Shown: positions 43,155-51,735 of the stretch, in pieces | Layout of the letters: each line of letters begins with the position of its first letter | Numbering within the stretch: position 1 is the first letter of the stretch | NCBI RefSeq assembly: GCF_001443605.1 | Contig: NZ_CP013118.1 | Location: forward strand, 1,871,501 to 1,935,500 | Direction of reading: 5' to 3' | Source of the DNA: Salinivirga cyanobacteriivorans | Lineage (GTDB): Bacteria; Bacteroidota; Bacteroidia; Bacteroidales; Salinivirgaceae | Length of the DNA: 64,000 nucleotides | Notes under the pieces: model-generated | Databases searched by the model: none | Told to the model about the DNA's origin: nothing | The model's input: only the letters and a program-made list of their open reading frames with translations | Made by a program: the position numbers and the translations under genes

Positions 43155-45287
43155 ATGCAGAATAAGTACTTAAAAAAGATTTCGGAGTCTCTTAATCTGG
43201 AACCTTGCCAGATTACTGCCCTGAAGAAACTATTTGACAACCAGGCAACCATACCTTTCATCGCCCGATACCGAAAAGAAGCAACCGGAAATTTGGATGA
43301 AATACAGATTCAGGAAATAAAAACTCAAATTGAATATTTTGATGAATTAGAAAAACGGAAATCCTATATTTTAAATGTTATAAAGGAACAGGAAAAACTC
43401 ACACCTGAACTTGAAAAAAAAATTGACAATGAAAGTGACGCAGATAAGCTCGAAGATCTTTTCCTACCCTACAAGCCACAGCGCAAAACGAGGGCTAGCA
43501 AAGCTATTGATGCAGGACTTAAGCCACTTGCTGATGAAATATTAAAACAAACAAAGCAAATTAATTCAAATGAGTTTAGTCATTATATATGTGAAGCATT
43601 CCCATCACCAGAAGATGTAAAAAAAGGTGTTATTGACATTATTGCTGATGTAATAGCCACTAATGCTGAAATACGTGACCAACTCCGAACTTATTACTGG
43701 GAAAATGGTGCACTAAACAGCAAATTAAAGAAAAAAGACATTGATGCGGATAAATATGGAAACTACACCAATTATTCAGAACCCATTAAACGCTTAAAGA
43801 TGCACCGGGCGCTTGCTGTGTTCAGGGGCGAAAAAGAAGAAATACTCACTGTTGGTATTGGTATAGATGATCAGGTTATTTTGCAGAAACTAAAAAAACA
43901 CTTTTTAAAAGGATATGGTGCTACACAAAACATCATAATAGAAGCCATTGAAGATAGTTTTAAAAGACTTATTCATCCCTCTCTGGAAAACGAAACACTA
44001 AAAAAAATAAGAGAAAAAGCCGATAAAGAAGCCATTAAATTATTTGCCGGGAACCTGAAACAATTATTAATGGCACCCCCAACGGGCGAAAAGCGAATTA
44101 TGGCCATTGACCCGGGCTATCGCACCGGCTGCAAAGTAGTTTGCCTCGATGAACAAGGCAACCTGCTGCACAACGAAACCATTTTTCCACACGCTCCGCA
44201 AAAAGAGACAAAAAAAGCCATAAAAAAAATACAATCACTTACAGATGCTTATCGTCCCGATTATATTGCCATAGGAAACGGAACCGCCAGCAAAGAAACC
44301 GAGCGTTTCATAAAAAAAATAAAATTCACAAAAGATATCGAAGTATTTATGGTAAATGAAGACGGGGCATCGGTTTATTCGGCATCAAAAACTGCACGTG
44401 AAGAGTTCCCACAATATGATGTAACCGTCAGAGGCGCTGTATCTATTGGCAGGCGACTGCTCGATCCTTTGGCAGAACTCATAAAAATTGACCCCAAATC
44501 AATTGGTGTGGGACAATATCAGCATGATGTAAACCAGACACAATTAAAAAAAGAGCTCGACGAAACAGTTTTTCAATGTGTAAATGAAGTGGGTGTCAAT
44601 TTAAATACAGCGAGCTATCACCTGCTTGCATACGTATCAGGTTTATCAGAAACACAGGCAAAAAATATAGTAGCTTTTCGTAAGAAACACGGAAAATTTA
44701 AAAACAGGAAAGAGCTACAAAAGGTAACAAGGCTTGGCCCCAAGGCCTTTGAGCAATCGGCAGGATTTTTACGCATCAGAGATGCAGAGAACCCGCTGGA
44801 CAATACAGCTGTACACCCGGAAAGTTATAAAATGGTAAATGCGCTGGCAAAAATGAAAGGCACAAAACCCGAAAACCTGCCTAACCAACAAATATCGCTA
44901 AGCAAAGCGGAAAAAGAGAAACTACTTGAAGATGGATGGGGCATTTATACCATTGAAGACATAATTCAGGAACTTAAGCAACCTGGACGCGACCCCCGTG
45001 GAAAAGCAAGCGTTTTCACGTTCAATCAGCAAATTCAGGGCATCGAGGACCTTAAAGAAGGTATGCGCGTACCGGGCATCGTCACAAACATAACAGACTT
45101 TGGAGCTTTTATTGACATTGGTATCAAACAAAACGGATTATTACATATTTCTGAAATTGCAAATGAATATGTGGCGCACCCATCGGAGAAGCTGCACATA
45201 AACGACCAGCTAATCTTACGCATTAAAAGTGTAGATTTAGAGCGGGGTAGAATACAACTTTCATTAAAAGATGCGAAAAACGAATAA
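43155..45287 (+). CDS. tex: Tex family RNA-binding transcription accessory protein
   Basis: 710 residues from MQNKYLKKISESL. Tex N-terminal helical region with TIPFIARYRKEATGNLDE and KLEDLFLPYKPQRKTRA; YqgF-like domain near 315-440 (MAIDPGYRTGCKVV, ASVYSASKTAREEFP); helix-hairpin-helix region about 480-560 (VGVNLNTAS, LGPKAFEQSAGFLRI); S1 RNA-binding domain about 634-707 (ITDFGAFIDIG, GLLHISEI). Complete and of normal length. It acts in the cytoplasm on transcription/RNA. TATTTTTG at 43108-43115 may be its -7 box. An upstream TTG at 43113 overlaps that box, so ATG 43155 is used. Confidence 0.93.
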   Translation: MQNKYLKKISESLNLEPCQITALKKLFDNQATIPFIARYRKEATGNLDEIQIQEIKTQIEYFDELEKRKSYILNVIKEQEKLTPELEKKIDNESDADKLEDLFLPYKPQRKTRASKAIDAGLKPLADEILKQTKQINSNEFSHYICEAFPSPEDVKKGVIDIIADVIATNAEIRDQLRTYYWENGALNSKLKKKDIDADKYGNYTNYSEPIKRLKMHRALAVFRGEKEEILTVGIGIDDQVILQKLKKHFLKGYGATQNIIIEAIEDSFKRLIHPSLENETLKKIREKADKEAIKLFAGNLKQLLMAPPTGEKRIMAIDPGYRTGCKVVCLDEQGNLLHNETIFPHAPQKETKKAIKKIQSLTDAYRPDYIAIGNGTASKETERFIKKIKFTKDIEVFMVNEDGASVYSASKTAREEFPQYDVTVRGAVSIGRRLLDPLAELIKIDPKSIGVGQYQHDVNQTQLKKELDETVFQCVNEVGVNLNTASYHLLAYVSGLSETQAKNIVAFRKKHGKFKNRKELQKVTRLGPKAFEQSAGFLRIRDAENPLDNTAVHPESYKMVNALAKMKGTKPENLPNQQISLSKAEKEKLLEDGWGIYTIEDIIQELKQPGRDPRGKASVFTFNQQIQGIEDLKEGMRVPGIVTNITDFGAFIDIGIKQNGLLHISEIANEYVAHPSEKLHINDQLILRIKSVDLERGRIQLSLKDAKNE

Positions 45288-45292
45288 AAAAT

Positions 45293-45323
45293 TTTGCACA
45301 TAAAAAACATTTCAATACTTTTG
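45293..45323 (+). promoter_or_regulatory. Promoter of tRNA-Ser
   Basis: TTTG (45293-45296), 19-base spacer, TACTTTTG (45316-45323), followed by CACCCGC. Its design equals that of the tRNA-Asn promoter at 21201-21231. Confidence 0.75.
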
Positions 45324-45372
45324 CACCCGCATCAGAAACAAATGATGTGTAGAAAGAGGTTCTTTCAAAACC

Positions 45373-45462
45373 GGAGAGGTGGGAGAGTGGCTTAATCCAC
45401 CGGTTTGCTAAACCGGCATACCGTGTAAAGCGGTATCGGGGGTTCGAATCCCCCCCTCTCCG
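45373..45462 (+). tRNA. tRNA-Ser(GCT)
   Basis: 90 bases. Acceptor GGAGAGG/CCTCTCC, anticodon arm CCGGT-TTGCTAA-ACCGG with anticodon GCT, long variable arm TACCGTGTAAAGCGGTA typical of type II tRNA, T arm GGGGG-TTCGAAT-CCCCC, discriminator G. CCA is not encoded. It stands 85 bases after tex with its own promoter. Confidence 0.95.
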
Positions 45463-45480
45463 CTGAGCATCTTCAAAAAA

Positions 45481-45600
45481 CGGGGTGTAGCACAGTCCGG
45501 CTCCGATTTTGTCAAACTGCGTTTGATTACAAAATCGTGAGTCCTCGAAAAAAAATGCAATCACAGATTGCTGTTTTTTCGGGATTAGTGTGCCAGCCAG
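45481..45600 (+). pseudogene. Interrupted 5' fragment of tRNA-Pro
   Basis: Bases 45481-45500 are identical to the first 20 bases of tRNA-Pro (45656-45675). Then about 80 bases intervene, forming two hairpins: CGATTTTGT ... ACAAAATCG (45504-45537) and a longer imperfect one centred on GCAATC-ACA-GATTGC (about 45545-45582). After that GATTAGTGTGCC resumes the D loop (compare GGTTAGTGTGCC in the real gene) and the tRNA similarity stops. It has no 3' half, so it cannot be a working tRNA. Confidence 0.7.
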
Positions 45601-45655
45601 CCCGCACCACATTCACAGGTGACAAAATAAAGTGATGACGAACTTAAAATATTTA

Positions 45656-45730
45656 CGGGGTGTAGCACAGTCCGGTTAGTGTGCCTGCTTTGGGAGCAGG
45701 AGGTCGCAGGTTCGAATCCTGCCACCCCGA
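45656..45730 (+). tRNA. tRNA-Pro(TGG)
   Basis: 75 bases. Acceptor CGGGGTG/CACCCCG, D arm with CACAGTCCGGTTAGTGTG, anticodon arm CCTGC-TTTGGGA-GCAGG with anticodon TGG, T arm GCAGG-TTCGAAT-CCTGC, discriminator A; CCA not encoded. No separate promoter is visible, so it may be read from the tRNA-Ser promoter. Followed by a terminator and by truncated copies of itself. Confidence 0.95.
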
Positions 45731-46076
45731 CATTAAAAAGGTTGATCGTTTGCGGTCAGCCTTTTTTTATGGTTAAAAAAACCGAGTGTATAATTAATCG
45801 AGTGACTTCAAAAAAATCACAGATTGCTGTTGTTTCGGGATTAGTGTGTCCCGATTTCGGATCGGGAAGGTCGCAGGTTCGAACCGACGAGTATAACGAG
45901 GAGCTCGCGAAGCAATCCTGCCACCCCGACATTAAAATGGTTGATCGTTTGCGGTCAGCCTTTTTTTATGGTCAAAAACCGAGTGTATACTAAATCGATT
46001 GACTTCAAAAAAAAATCACAGATTGCTGTTGTTTCGGGATTAGTGTGTCCCGATTTCGGATCGGGAAGGTCGCAGT
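45722..46076 (+). repeat. Direct repeats of tRNA-Pro 3' end, terminator and hairpin module
   Basis: A unit of about 199 bases starting CCACCCCGACATTAAAA occurs at 45722 and 45921. Each has the tRNA-Pro 3' acceptor strand, terminator, an AT-rich spacer with CCGAGTGTATA, TCACAGATTGCTGTTGTTTC and the module TCGGGATTAGTGTG, TCCCGAT-N5-ATCGGGA, then GGTCGCAG of the variable/T-arm. In the first unit the T loop (GGTTCGAA) is split by about 30 bases (45885-45913) before AATCCTGCCACCCCGA completes the tRNA 3' end. The second unit stops inside the T arm at about 46075. Bases 46077-46227 show nothing identifiable. Confidence 0.8.
45738..45768 (+). terminator. Terminator behind tRNA-Pro
   Basis: AAGGTTGATCG/CGGTCAGCCTT stem (two G-U pairs) with TTTG loop and seven T residues. 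A second copy stands at 45938-45967 after the pseudo-tRNA. Confidence 0.85.
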
Positions 46077-46330
46077 AAACCCAATATTTATTGTTTTACA
46101 TGAAGCCTGAACGGTTAACAAATCTGCCCCGGATTCTAAAACAGAAACATAAAGAGTCGCCTCCTTAGCATAGGGAAAAAGTAAAACGAGAAAGCCAGCA
46201 GGCCTATCTGCCTCTTTGTTTTAGGTAGTGTCCAGATTAGTGTGTCTGGGTTGACCTATTATTAGTAATGCATTCTTTCAATACAAACTTATATTTTTTT
46301 CGTTGATTTATTTGTTCTAAATGCTTTTAA

Positions 46331-46425
46331 AATTTGACGAAGGATGTTGTCAATAGTGGCTTAGGTGTTGTGTAGTGGCATGTGGGGCCACTTGTCTTGC
46401 TCTTGACAACTTTCCTAGTCAAATT
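46331..46425. ncRNA. Long structured hairpin inside the IS (possible RNA element)
   Basis: Arms 46331-46353 and 46403-46425 are inverse copies with four mismatches (AATTTGAC ... GTTGTCAA against TTGACAAC ... GTCAAATT), enclosing a GC-richer 49-base loop that itself contains AGTGGC/GCCACT. It follows the transposase gene and precedes the left terminal repeat. It may terminate or protect the transposase transcript, or be a separate RNA; evidence is structural only. Confidence 0.4.
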
Positions 46426-46459
46426 AATTTTGCATTTGAGATAATAAATCAAATCCAGG

Positions 46460-47626
46460 TTAATATTTGTTTGCTAATAGTTTTTCTTCATATCTAAAAT
46501 TATAAATAGGATATGAGTAATGACCCTCTGTTTGTTCTTTTGCCACACTTGTTATCAGTGATAGAACTGCCTCTTCAGATGGTAATGCACCTCTTATTTT
46601 CAATGTTCTTCTGGCGCTTTTATTAAATCGCTCTATCCAGTTGGTCGTATAAAGCATACGACGTATTCTGACATCGTAATCTAAAAAGGTTAAATATGGG
46701 TAAATATCCAGGTTATCAAGATATTGCCCAAAAGACCTGTATTTCTTTCGCCATTTTTCTTTAAATTCTTTAAATTTTGACACAGCTATAGCTTTGTTAT
46801 GGTGCGGATCAGCAGCACTGAGAACTTCTCTAAAGTCATTAGCAACCTCTTTTTTATCACTCATGCGGACATAACTTAATAGGTTACGTTGCAAGTGTAA
46901 AATGCATTTCTGATGCGGGCAACTAAATTTTTTTGCTATGCTCTTATCAATACCGCTTAGAGCGTCTGATATTATAATACCAACAGTCTCTATTCCTCTT
47001 GCTTTGATTTGATCAAATATTATTTCCCATGAATTAGCTGATTCTACGGGAAAATTAACGATAGATATGACTTCTCGCTTAAAATCTTCACGCAAGCCAA
47101 GAATGATATAAAAACATTCTGTTTCATATTTATTTCCTCTTTTTAATTTTACATGAAGGCCGTCAATATAAAGTGCAAGATAATGGGAGTCCAGTTCTCT
47201 GTTTCTCCATGCTTGCATTTGATCATAAAAACTGGTACTAATATCACTAATCTTACTTTTACTATAATGTCCGCCATAAATGGTATCCATGACTGAGGAT
47301 ATATCACGCGTGGTTAAACCTTTTGAATATAGCTTAAAGGAGACTTCTTTTAAGTAAGATTCTTGTTCTCGAAATATAGCTAATATTTTTGGAGTAAATT
47401 GACTTAAGCGATCTCTAGGGACTTGCAGCTCAAGTTGGTGTCCATGACCTAAGGCACTTAGGGGTCTGTAACCATTTCCCTTGTTGCTTTTTGCTCCTGA
47501 CAGAAAGGCTTCCCGTTCTGAATACATCATTGCATTTAAGACCATCTCCATTACATCATGAAGACCATTTTCTCGTGAAATAAACTTGCTTAATACTTCT
47601 TCTGTTTGTTTCTTTGTAAACATCAT
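46460..47626 (-). CDS. IS256 family (mutator-type) transposase
   Basis: 388 residues, full family length. The DDE catalytic residues can be placed: Asp in LALYIDGLHVK, Asp in GIIISDALSGIDKS and Glu in TNWIERFNKSARR, which also contains the family signature. The N-terminal part (KNGYRPL region with RDRLSQFTPKIL) is the usual DNA-binding section. No stop or frameshift interrupts it, so the element may be active. Two ATG codons in tandem open the gene. Confidence 0.93.
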   Translation of the reverse strand: MMFTKKQTEEVLSKFISRENGLHDVMEMVLNAMMYSEREAFLSGAKSNKGNGYRPLSALGHGHQLELQVPRDRLSQFTPKILAIFREQESYLKEVSFKLYSKGLTTRDISSVMDTIYGGHYSKSKISDISTSFYDQMQAWRNRELDSHYLALYIDGLHVKLKRGNKYETECFYIILGLREDFKREVISIVNFPVESANSWEIIFDQIKARGIETVGIIISDALSGIDKSIAKKFSCPHQKCILHLQRNLLSYVRMSDKKEVANDFREVLSAADPHHNKAIAVSKFKEFKEKWRKKYRSFGQYLDNLDIYPYLTFLDYDVRIRRMLYTTNWIERFNKSARRTLKIRGALPSEEAVLSLITSVAKEQTEGHYSYPIYNFRYEEKLLANKY

Positions 47627-47876
47627 GGTTTCTGACTTTTATTGTTTTACTTTTTAATTCATTGCAAAACTAATAATAGTTGGGAACCATGTGTTTTAGA
47701 CACACTTTTTTGGACGGTATGTTGTTTTACAAAAGACCCGGAAAGACATAGTAGCATAAATTGAAAAATCCCTCGAAATTAGTATTTTTGCCTTCCATTC
47801 AATAGCGAAACAAAATGAAACAAGCATGATTAAAATAATTATTAAACACACACGCAGGAATGATTATTTTACATCA

Positions 47877-47921
47877 TGCGGTTCCATCTGACCACTAAAA
47901 TCAAAATTATAAACAGATGAA
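47877..47921 (+). repeat. Dispersed leader repeat, copy 3 (contains the start codon of the GT9 gene)
   Basis: TGCGGTTCCATC is followed directly by the core TGACCACTAAAATCAAAATT and ATAAACAGATGAA, matching copies 1 and 2 except for one base before the ATG. The sequence before it (AAACACACACGCAGGAATGA, ACATCATG) resembles the DNA upstream of copy 2 at about 15340-15395. The ATG at 47917 starts the next gene. Confidence 0.75.
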
Positions 47922-49011
47922 ATTATCCGGGGTAAAGTTTGATTGTAAGCATTTCCGAGGAACAATCCCTTGCAAACCAAACAAGCAACATAACGTACAG
48001 TGCGACAACTGTCCATATTATGAAAAATGGGAAAAGCACATCCTCATAATCAAATTGGGGGCAATGGGTGATGTAATACGCACCACACCCCTGGTAGTTA
48101 AATACCGGGAGTTATACGAAAATGTTCATTTCACCTGGCTTACAGACTTTCCAGATGTATTACCCCCTTCCGACATTCAGGATATACTTAAGCCTACAGC
48201 ATTCAACCTTGAAAAAATTAAAAATCGCACTTTTGACATAGCCATTAACCTGGATAAAGAAGAGGAGGCCTGCCAGCTCTTGGCCGATGTGGATGCAAAT
48301 GAAAAATACGGTTTCATCTGGAACAATGGCCATTTAGATGCCGCGACACCTGCAGCCGAACACAAAATTATCACCGGATTATTCGATCATATTTCAATAA
48401 AAAACACAAAATCGTATCCCGAAGAAGTTTTCGAAATATGCCATCTTAAATTTAACCTGGAAGAGTATTTATTAAACTACAATAAGTCTATTGCAGAAAA
48501 ATGGCAGGGGTTATTAAAGGAAAAAGCCAATGGCCGTAAAATAGTCGGCCTCAATACAGGTTGTGGTAACAGGTGGCTAACCAGGTTATGGCCCAATGAC
48601 TATTGGATACAATTCATAAACCTGCTCGATCACGATAAAGTATTGCCCGTTTTATTGGGTGGGCCACAGGAAGACGAGAAAAATACCTGGTTGGCAAAAC
48701 AAACACAAGCCTGGTATCCGGGCACCTTCTCGCTTGAAGAATTCATTTCACTCACCTCAAATTTAGATGCTGTAGTTACGCAGGTAAGCATGATGATGCA
48801 CATTGCCGTAGGGCATAAAACCCCAATGGTACTCATGAACAACATCTTTAACAAACATGAATTTGAAATGTATAACCGCGGCGTAATCGTAGAACCTGAA
48901 ACAGGTTGCGATTGTTACTATGGTAACAAATGCAAAAGATCGCGGTCGTGCATGTTTGATCTGAGGCCAGAAACTGTAATGAATGAGGTAAACCAACTAT
49001 TGAAGATATAA
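47917..49011 (+). CDS. Glycosyltransferase family 9 (heptosyltransferase-like) with Cys clusters
   Basis: 364 residues. The GT9 core is seen in HILIIKLGAMGDVIRTTPLV (42-61), FDIAINLDKE, KIVGLNTGCGNRW and VTQVSMMMHIAVG, the ADP-heptose:LPS heptosyltransferase pattern. Unlike classical heptosyltransferases it has four cysteines at the N-terminus (10, 19, 29, 32) and four near the C-terminus (331, 333, 339, 345), suggesting a metal or Fe-S site formed by both ends. Its start codon lies in a dispersed repeat. A GT4 gene follows after 3 bases, and gmhA (heptose precursor) lies 2.7 kb away, consistent with LPS core or surface glycan synthesis. Confidence 0.82.
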   Translation: MKLSGVKFDCKHFRGTIPCKPNKQHNVQCDNCPYYEKWEKHILIIKLGAMGDVIRTTPLVVKYRELYENVHFTWLTDFPDVLPPSDIQDILKPTAFNLEKIKNRTFDIAINLDKEEEACQLLADVDANEKYGFIWNNGHLDAATPAAEHKIITGLFDHISIKNTKSYPEEVFEICHLKFNLEEYLLNYNKSIAEKWQGLLKEKANGRKIVGLNTGCGNRWLTRLWPNDYWIQFINLLDHDKVLPVLLGGPQEDEKNTWLAKQTQAWYPGTFSLEEFISLTSNLDAVVTQVSMMMHIAVGHKTPMVLMNNIFNKHEFEMYNRGVIVEPETGCDCYYGNKCKRSRSCMFDLRPETVMNEVNQLLKI

Positions 49012-49014
49012 GCA

Positions 49015-50136
49015 ATGAAAATCAGCTACTTGTCTACATTTTACCCCTTCCGGGGCGGAATTGCTCAGTTTAATGCAGCCTTATACCGGGCCCTGATTGC
49101 CAAAGGACACGAAGTGGACCCGATCACATTCAAAAGACAATACCCTAATCTGCTGTTTCCCGGAAAAACGCAATATGTAACAAGTGATGACAAGGCCGAT
49201 ATTATACCCAGTCAACAAATGGTCGACAGTATAGACCCGTTTAACTGGATAACTTCAGCCAAAAAAATCAGGAAAATGTCGCCCGACATTTTATTGATGA
49301 AATTCTGGATCCCCTACTTTGCTCCATCATTTGGCCATATATCAAAACATCAAAACCCCAACACACGCTCAATAGCCATTTTAGATAATGTAATTCCACA
49401 TGAGCGTAAGTTTTTCGACATACCATTGATAAAATATTATCTGAACAGGGTGAATGGTTTTATTGTAATGTCGGAGCAGGTCCGTGACGAGTTACTCAGC
49501 ATTAAACCCGATGCCCGGTTTGCATACAAACAGCACCCGCTTTATGATCATTTTGGGGCTCCCGAAGATAAAACTATTGCCAGACAGAAGCTTGGCCTTT
49601 CTGCCAACAAAAAAACCTTACTGTTCTTTGGTTTCATAAGGGCTTATAAAGGACTTGATTTGCTAATTGAAGCAATGAATAAATTAGATGACAGTTACCA
49701 GCTGATAATTGCCGGTGAGAGTTACAGCAGTTTTGAACCCTATCAAAAGCAAATTGACCAAAACCGATTCAGGAACAACATTCACCCAAATGTGCGATAT
49801 ATAAGCGACAAAGAGGTGCCGCTTTTCTTCTCTGCAGCTGATGCATGTGTACTACCCTACAAATCGGCAACACAAAGTGGCATCACATCCATTGCCTACC
49901 ATTTTGAACTGCCAATGATTGCCACAAACGTAGGAGGCTTAGAGGAAATGGTAAAGGATAATGAAACAGGCGTAGTTGTGGATAAACCCAATGCAGATAA
50001 CCTGGCCACAGGCATTAAGCGTTTTTTTAAAATTGACCAAAGCCATTTTGCAGATCAAATTAGAGCAAAGAAAAAAGAGTTAAGCTGGGAAGGTTTTGCC
50101 CAAAGTATATTAGATCTCTATAAAACTATCGAGTAA
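49015..50136 (+). CDS. Glycosyltransferase family 4
   Basis: 373 residues with GT-B fold. N-terminal ISYLSTFYPFRGGIAQFNAAL is the acceptor-side glycine-rich loop; the C-terminal half has LLFFGFIRAYKGLDLLIEAM, YQLIIAGESY, VRYISDKEVPLFFSAADACVLPYKSATQSGI and PMIATNVGGLEEMV, the usual nucleotide-sugar-binding E(X7)E-type region. Retaining transferase, donor unknown. It lies 3 bases behind the GT9 gene, so both are one operon. It ends 15 bases before the convergent aminotransferase gene; no terminator is clear between them. Confidence 0.88.
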   Translation: MKISYLSTFYPFRGGIAQFNAALYRALIAKGHEVDPITFKRQYPNLLFPGKTQYVTSDDKADIIPSQQMVDSIDPFNWITSAKKIRKMSPDILLMKFWIPYFAPSFGHISKHQNPNTRSIAILDNVIPHERKFFDIPLIKYYLNRVNGFIVMSEQVRDELLSIKPDARFAYKQHPLYDHFGAPEDKTIARQKLGLSANKKTLLFFGFIRAYKGLDLLIEAMNKLDDSYQLIIAGESYSSFEPYQKQIDQNRFRNNIHPNVRYISDKEVPLFFSAADACVLPYKSATQSGITSIAYHFELPMIATNVGGLEEMVKDNETGVVVDKPNADNLATGIKRFFKIDQSHFADQIRAKKKELSWEGFAQSILDLYKTIE

Positions 50137-50151
50137 TAGCTCAACTCACAT

Positions 50152-51654
50152 TCAGGCAAGTTCAAACCATTTTTCAATATCCTGATTAACAAGTGGAGCA
50201 TTTTTATGGTAATACTCTCCGGTTTCGCTTGAAAACTCGTAGTCCTGCTCCCACTCTGGCTTATGGTCAACCACCTGTTTTATGCTGTCAATCACATAAA
50301 GAAGTTCTTCATCAGTCATTGTAGGATGAATGGATACCCTCACCCAACCGGGCTTTTCTGATAAATCACCAGAGTCAATTTTTTCGGTAATTTTGTGTGA
50401 TGTTTCTTTATCTACATGCAAAAGAAAATGACCATAAGTTCCTGCACACGAACAACCACCACGCACCTGTATACCAAACCTGTCATTCAGCATTTTAACA
50501 ATCAAATTATGATGGAAATCCTCCACATAAAATGATATAACGCCGAGCCTGTCGCGTTGTTCTTCGGCCAAAATATGCAATCCTTTAATTTTCGGGAACT
50601 CCTCAAAAGCAATCTTTAAAAGCTCTTTCTCACGCTGGTGAATCTTTTCACAGGTCATTTGCTCTTTGAGTTTTATACAATAGGCAGCCTTAATGGCTTG
50701 TAAAAAAGCAGGTGTACCACCATCTTCGCGAGCCTCAATATCCTCAACATAGTGAAATTCATTCCAACGATTGGTCCACAATACTGTACCACCTCCCGGG
50801 TGATCGGGAGTTTTATTTTTACACAAATCTTTATTGAAAACAATCACACCTGTAGACCCGGGACCGCCTAAAAATTTGTGTGGCGAAAACATTATAGCAT
50901 CCAGCCGTTGTTCGGGATCATCAGGGTGCATATCAATTGCATCGTAAGGTGCCGAAGCCGCAAAGTCTACAAAACAGAGTCCGCCATGCCGGTGCATAAT
51001 GGCTGCCAACTCATGATATGGCGGTCGCACACCTGTAACATTCGATCCTGCTGAAAAAGCACCGATTTTCATTTTACGGTTTTCATACTGCCCTATAATT
51101 TTCTCGAGGTTGGCCGGATTGACCATTAAATTTTCATCAGGTTCAATGAGTACCACATCGGCAATAGTTTCGAGCCATGACGTGTGATTTGAATGGTGCT
51201 CCAAATGTGTAAGGAATACAACTGGTCGCTGATCTCCCAGCTCACCCAGGCAATTATTCACTTTTTTGGCTGACAGATTACAAAAGTTGTGCAGCTGCTC
51301 AGGCACTTTCAGGCCCAAAATTCGCTGCAGTTTATTTACAACTCCGGTCATTCCGCTACCGCTGGTAATAATAACGTCATTTTCATCGGCATTTACATGC
51401 GATTTAATAATCTGATGGGCTTTATGGTAAGCATGCGTCATGGTCACCCCGGTTTCACTCGACTCAGAATGGGTATTACCCACATAGGGGCCAAAAAGCT
51501 GTTGTATTTTATTTTCAATGGGTTGATATAGTCGTCCACTGGCAATCCAGTCGGCATAAACCATTTTTTGCTCACCATAAGGTGATTGGAATGTGGCATC
51601 GATGCCTACTATCTGATCACGAAAACGTTTGAAATATTGTTCCAGCGATTGCAT
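50152..51654 (-). CDS. Class V aminotransferase-fold PLP enzyme (cysteine desulfurase-like)
   Basis: 500 residues. NTHSESSETGVTMTHAYHKA near the start, FLTHLEHHSNHTSW, FVDFAASAPYDAIDMH, the PLP lysine in FSPHKFLGGPGSTGV and a cysteine-containing loop RGGCSCAGTYGH near residue 400 place it near selenocysteine lyase/cysteine desulfurase proteins. It is longer than IscS/SufS (about 400) because of extra C-terminal residues. No Fe-S assembly genes are adjacent, so its substrate is open. Monocistronic by position. Confidence 0.8.
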   Translation of the reverse strand: MQSLEQYFKRFRDQIVGIDATFQSPYGEQKMVYADWIASGRLYQPIENKIQQLFGPYVGNTHSESSETGVTMTHAYHKAHQIIKSHVNADENDVIITSGSGMTGVVNKLQRILGLKVPEQLHNFCNLSAKKVNNCLGELGDQRPVVFLTHLEHHSNHTSWLETIADVVLIEPDENLMVNPANLEKIIGQYENRKMKIGAFSAGSNVTGVRPPYHELAAIMHRHGGLCFVDFAASAPYDAIDMHPDDPEQRLDAIMFSPHKFLGGPGSTGVIVFNKDLCKNKTPDHPGGGTVLWTNRWNEFHYVEDIEAREDGGTPAFLQAIKAAYCIKLKEQMTCEKIHQREKELLKIAFEEFPKIKGLHILAEEQRDRLGVISFYVEDFHHNLIVKMLNDRFGIQVRGGCSCAGTYGHFLLHVDKETSHKITEKIDSGDLSEKPGWVRVSIHPTMTDEELLYVIDSIKQVVDHKPEWEQDYEFSSETGEYYHKNAPLVNQDIEKWFELA

Positions 51655-51735
51655 ACCATAAATTTTTTAATGAAATAGATTCTCGCAAAAATAAAATAAT
51701 TTGGCTTTGGATATTCGCAACACCGGGCAAAACTG

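Larger units (their letters stand above)
46228..47717 (-). mobile_element. IS256-family insertion sequence
   Basis: About 1490 bases holding one transposase gene. Imperfect terminal inverted repeats are visible: GTCCAGATTAGTGTGTCT at the left (from 46230) and, inverted, GTCCAAAAAAGTGTGTCT at the right (to 47715). End points are uncertain by a few bases and I could not find a clear 8-9 base target duplication. It sits between the tRNA-Pro repeats and the glycosyltransferase genes. A strong hairpin lies between the transposase stop and the left end. Confidence 0.8.

Noticed and set aside
45223-45612. 129-residue minus-strand frame across the end of tex and tRNA-Ser
   Set aside because: It overlaps a well-supported gene and a tRNA, and shows no protein features.
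45679-45993. 104-residue open frame across tRNA-Pro and its copies
   Set aside because: It runs through an intact tRNA gene and terminators, and its product repeats only because the DNA repeats.
45722-46076. CRISPR-like array
   Set aside because: Units are about 199 bases, contain tRNA parts and terminators, number only two to three, and no cas gene is present in the window.
46221-47725. Target-site duplication of the IS
   Set aside because: Flanks share TTGTTTTA-like letters but no exact 8-9 base direct repeat adjoins both ends.
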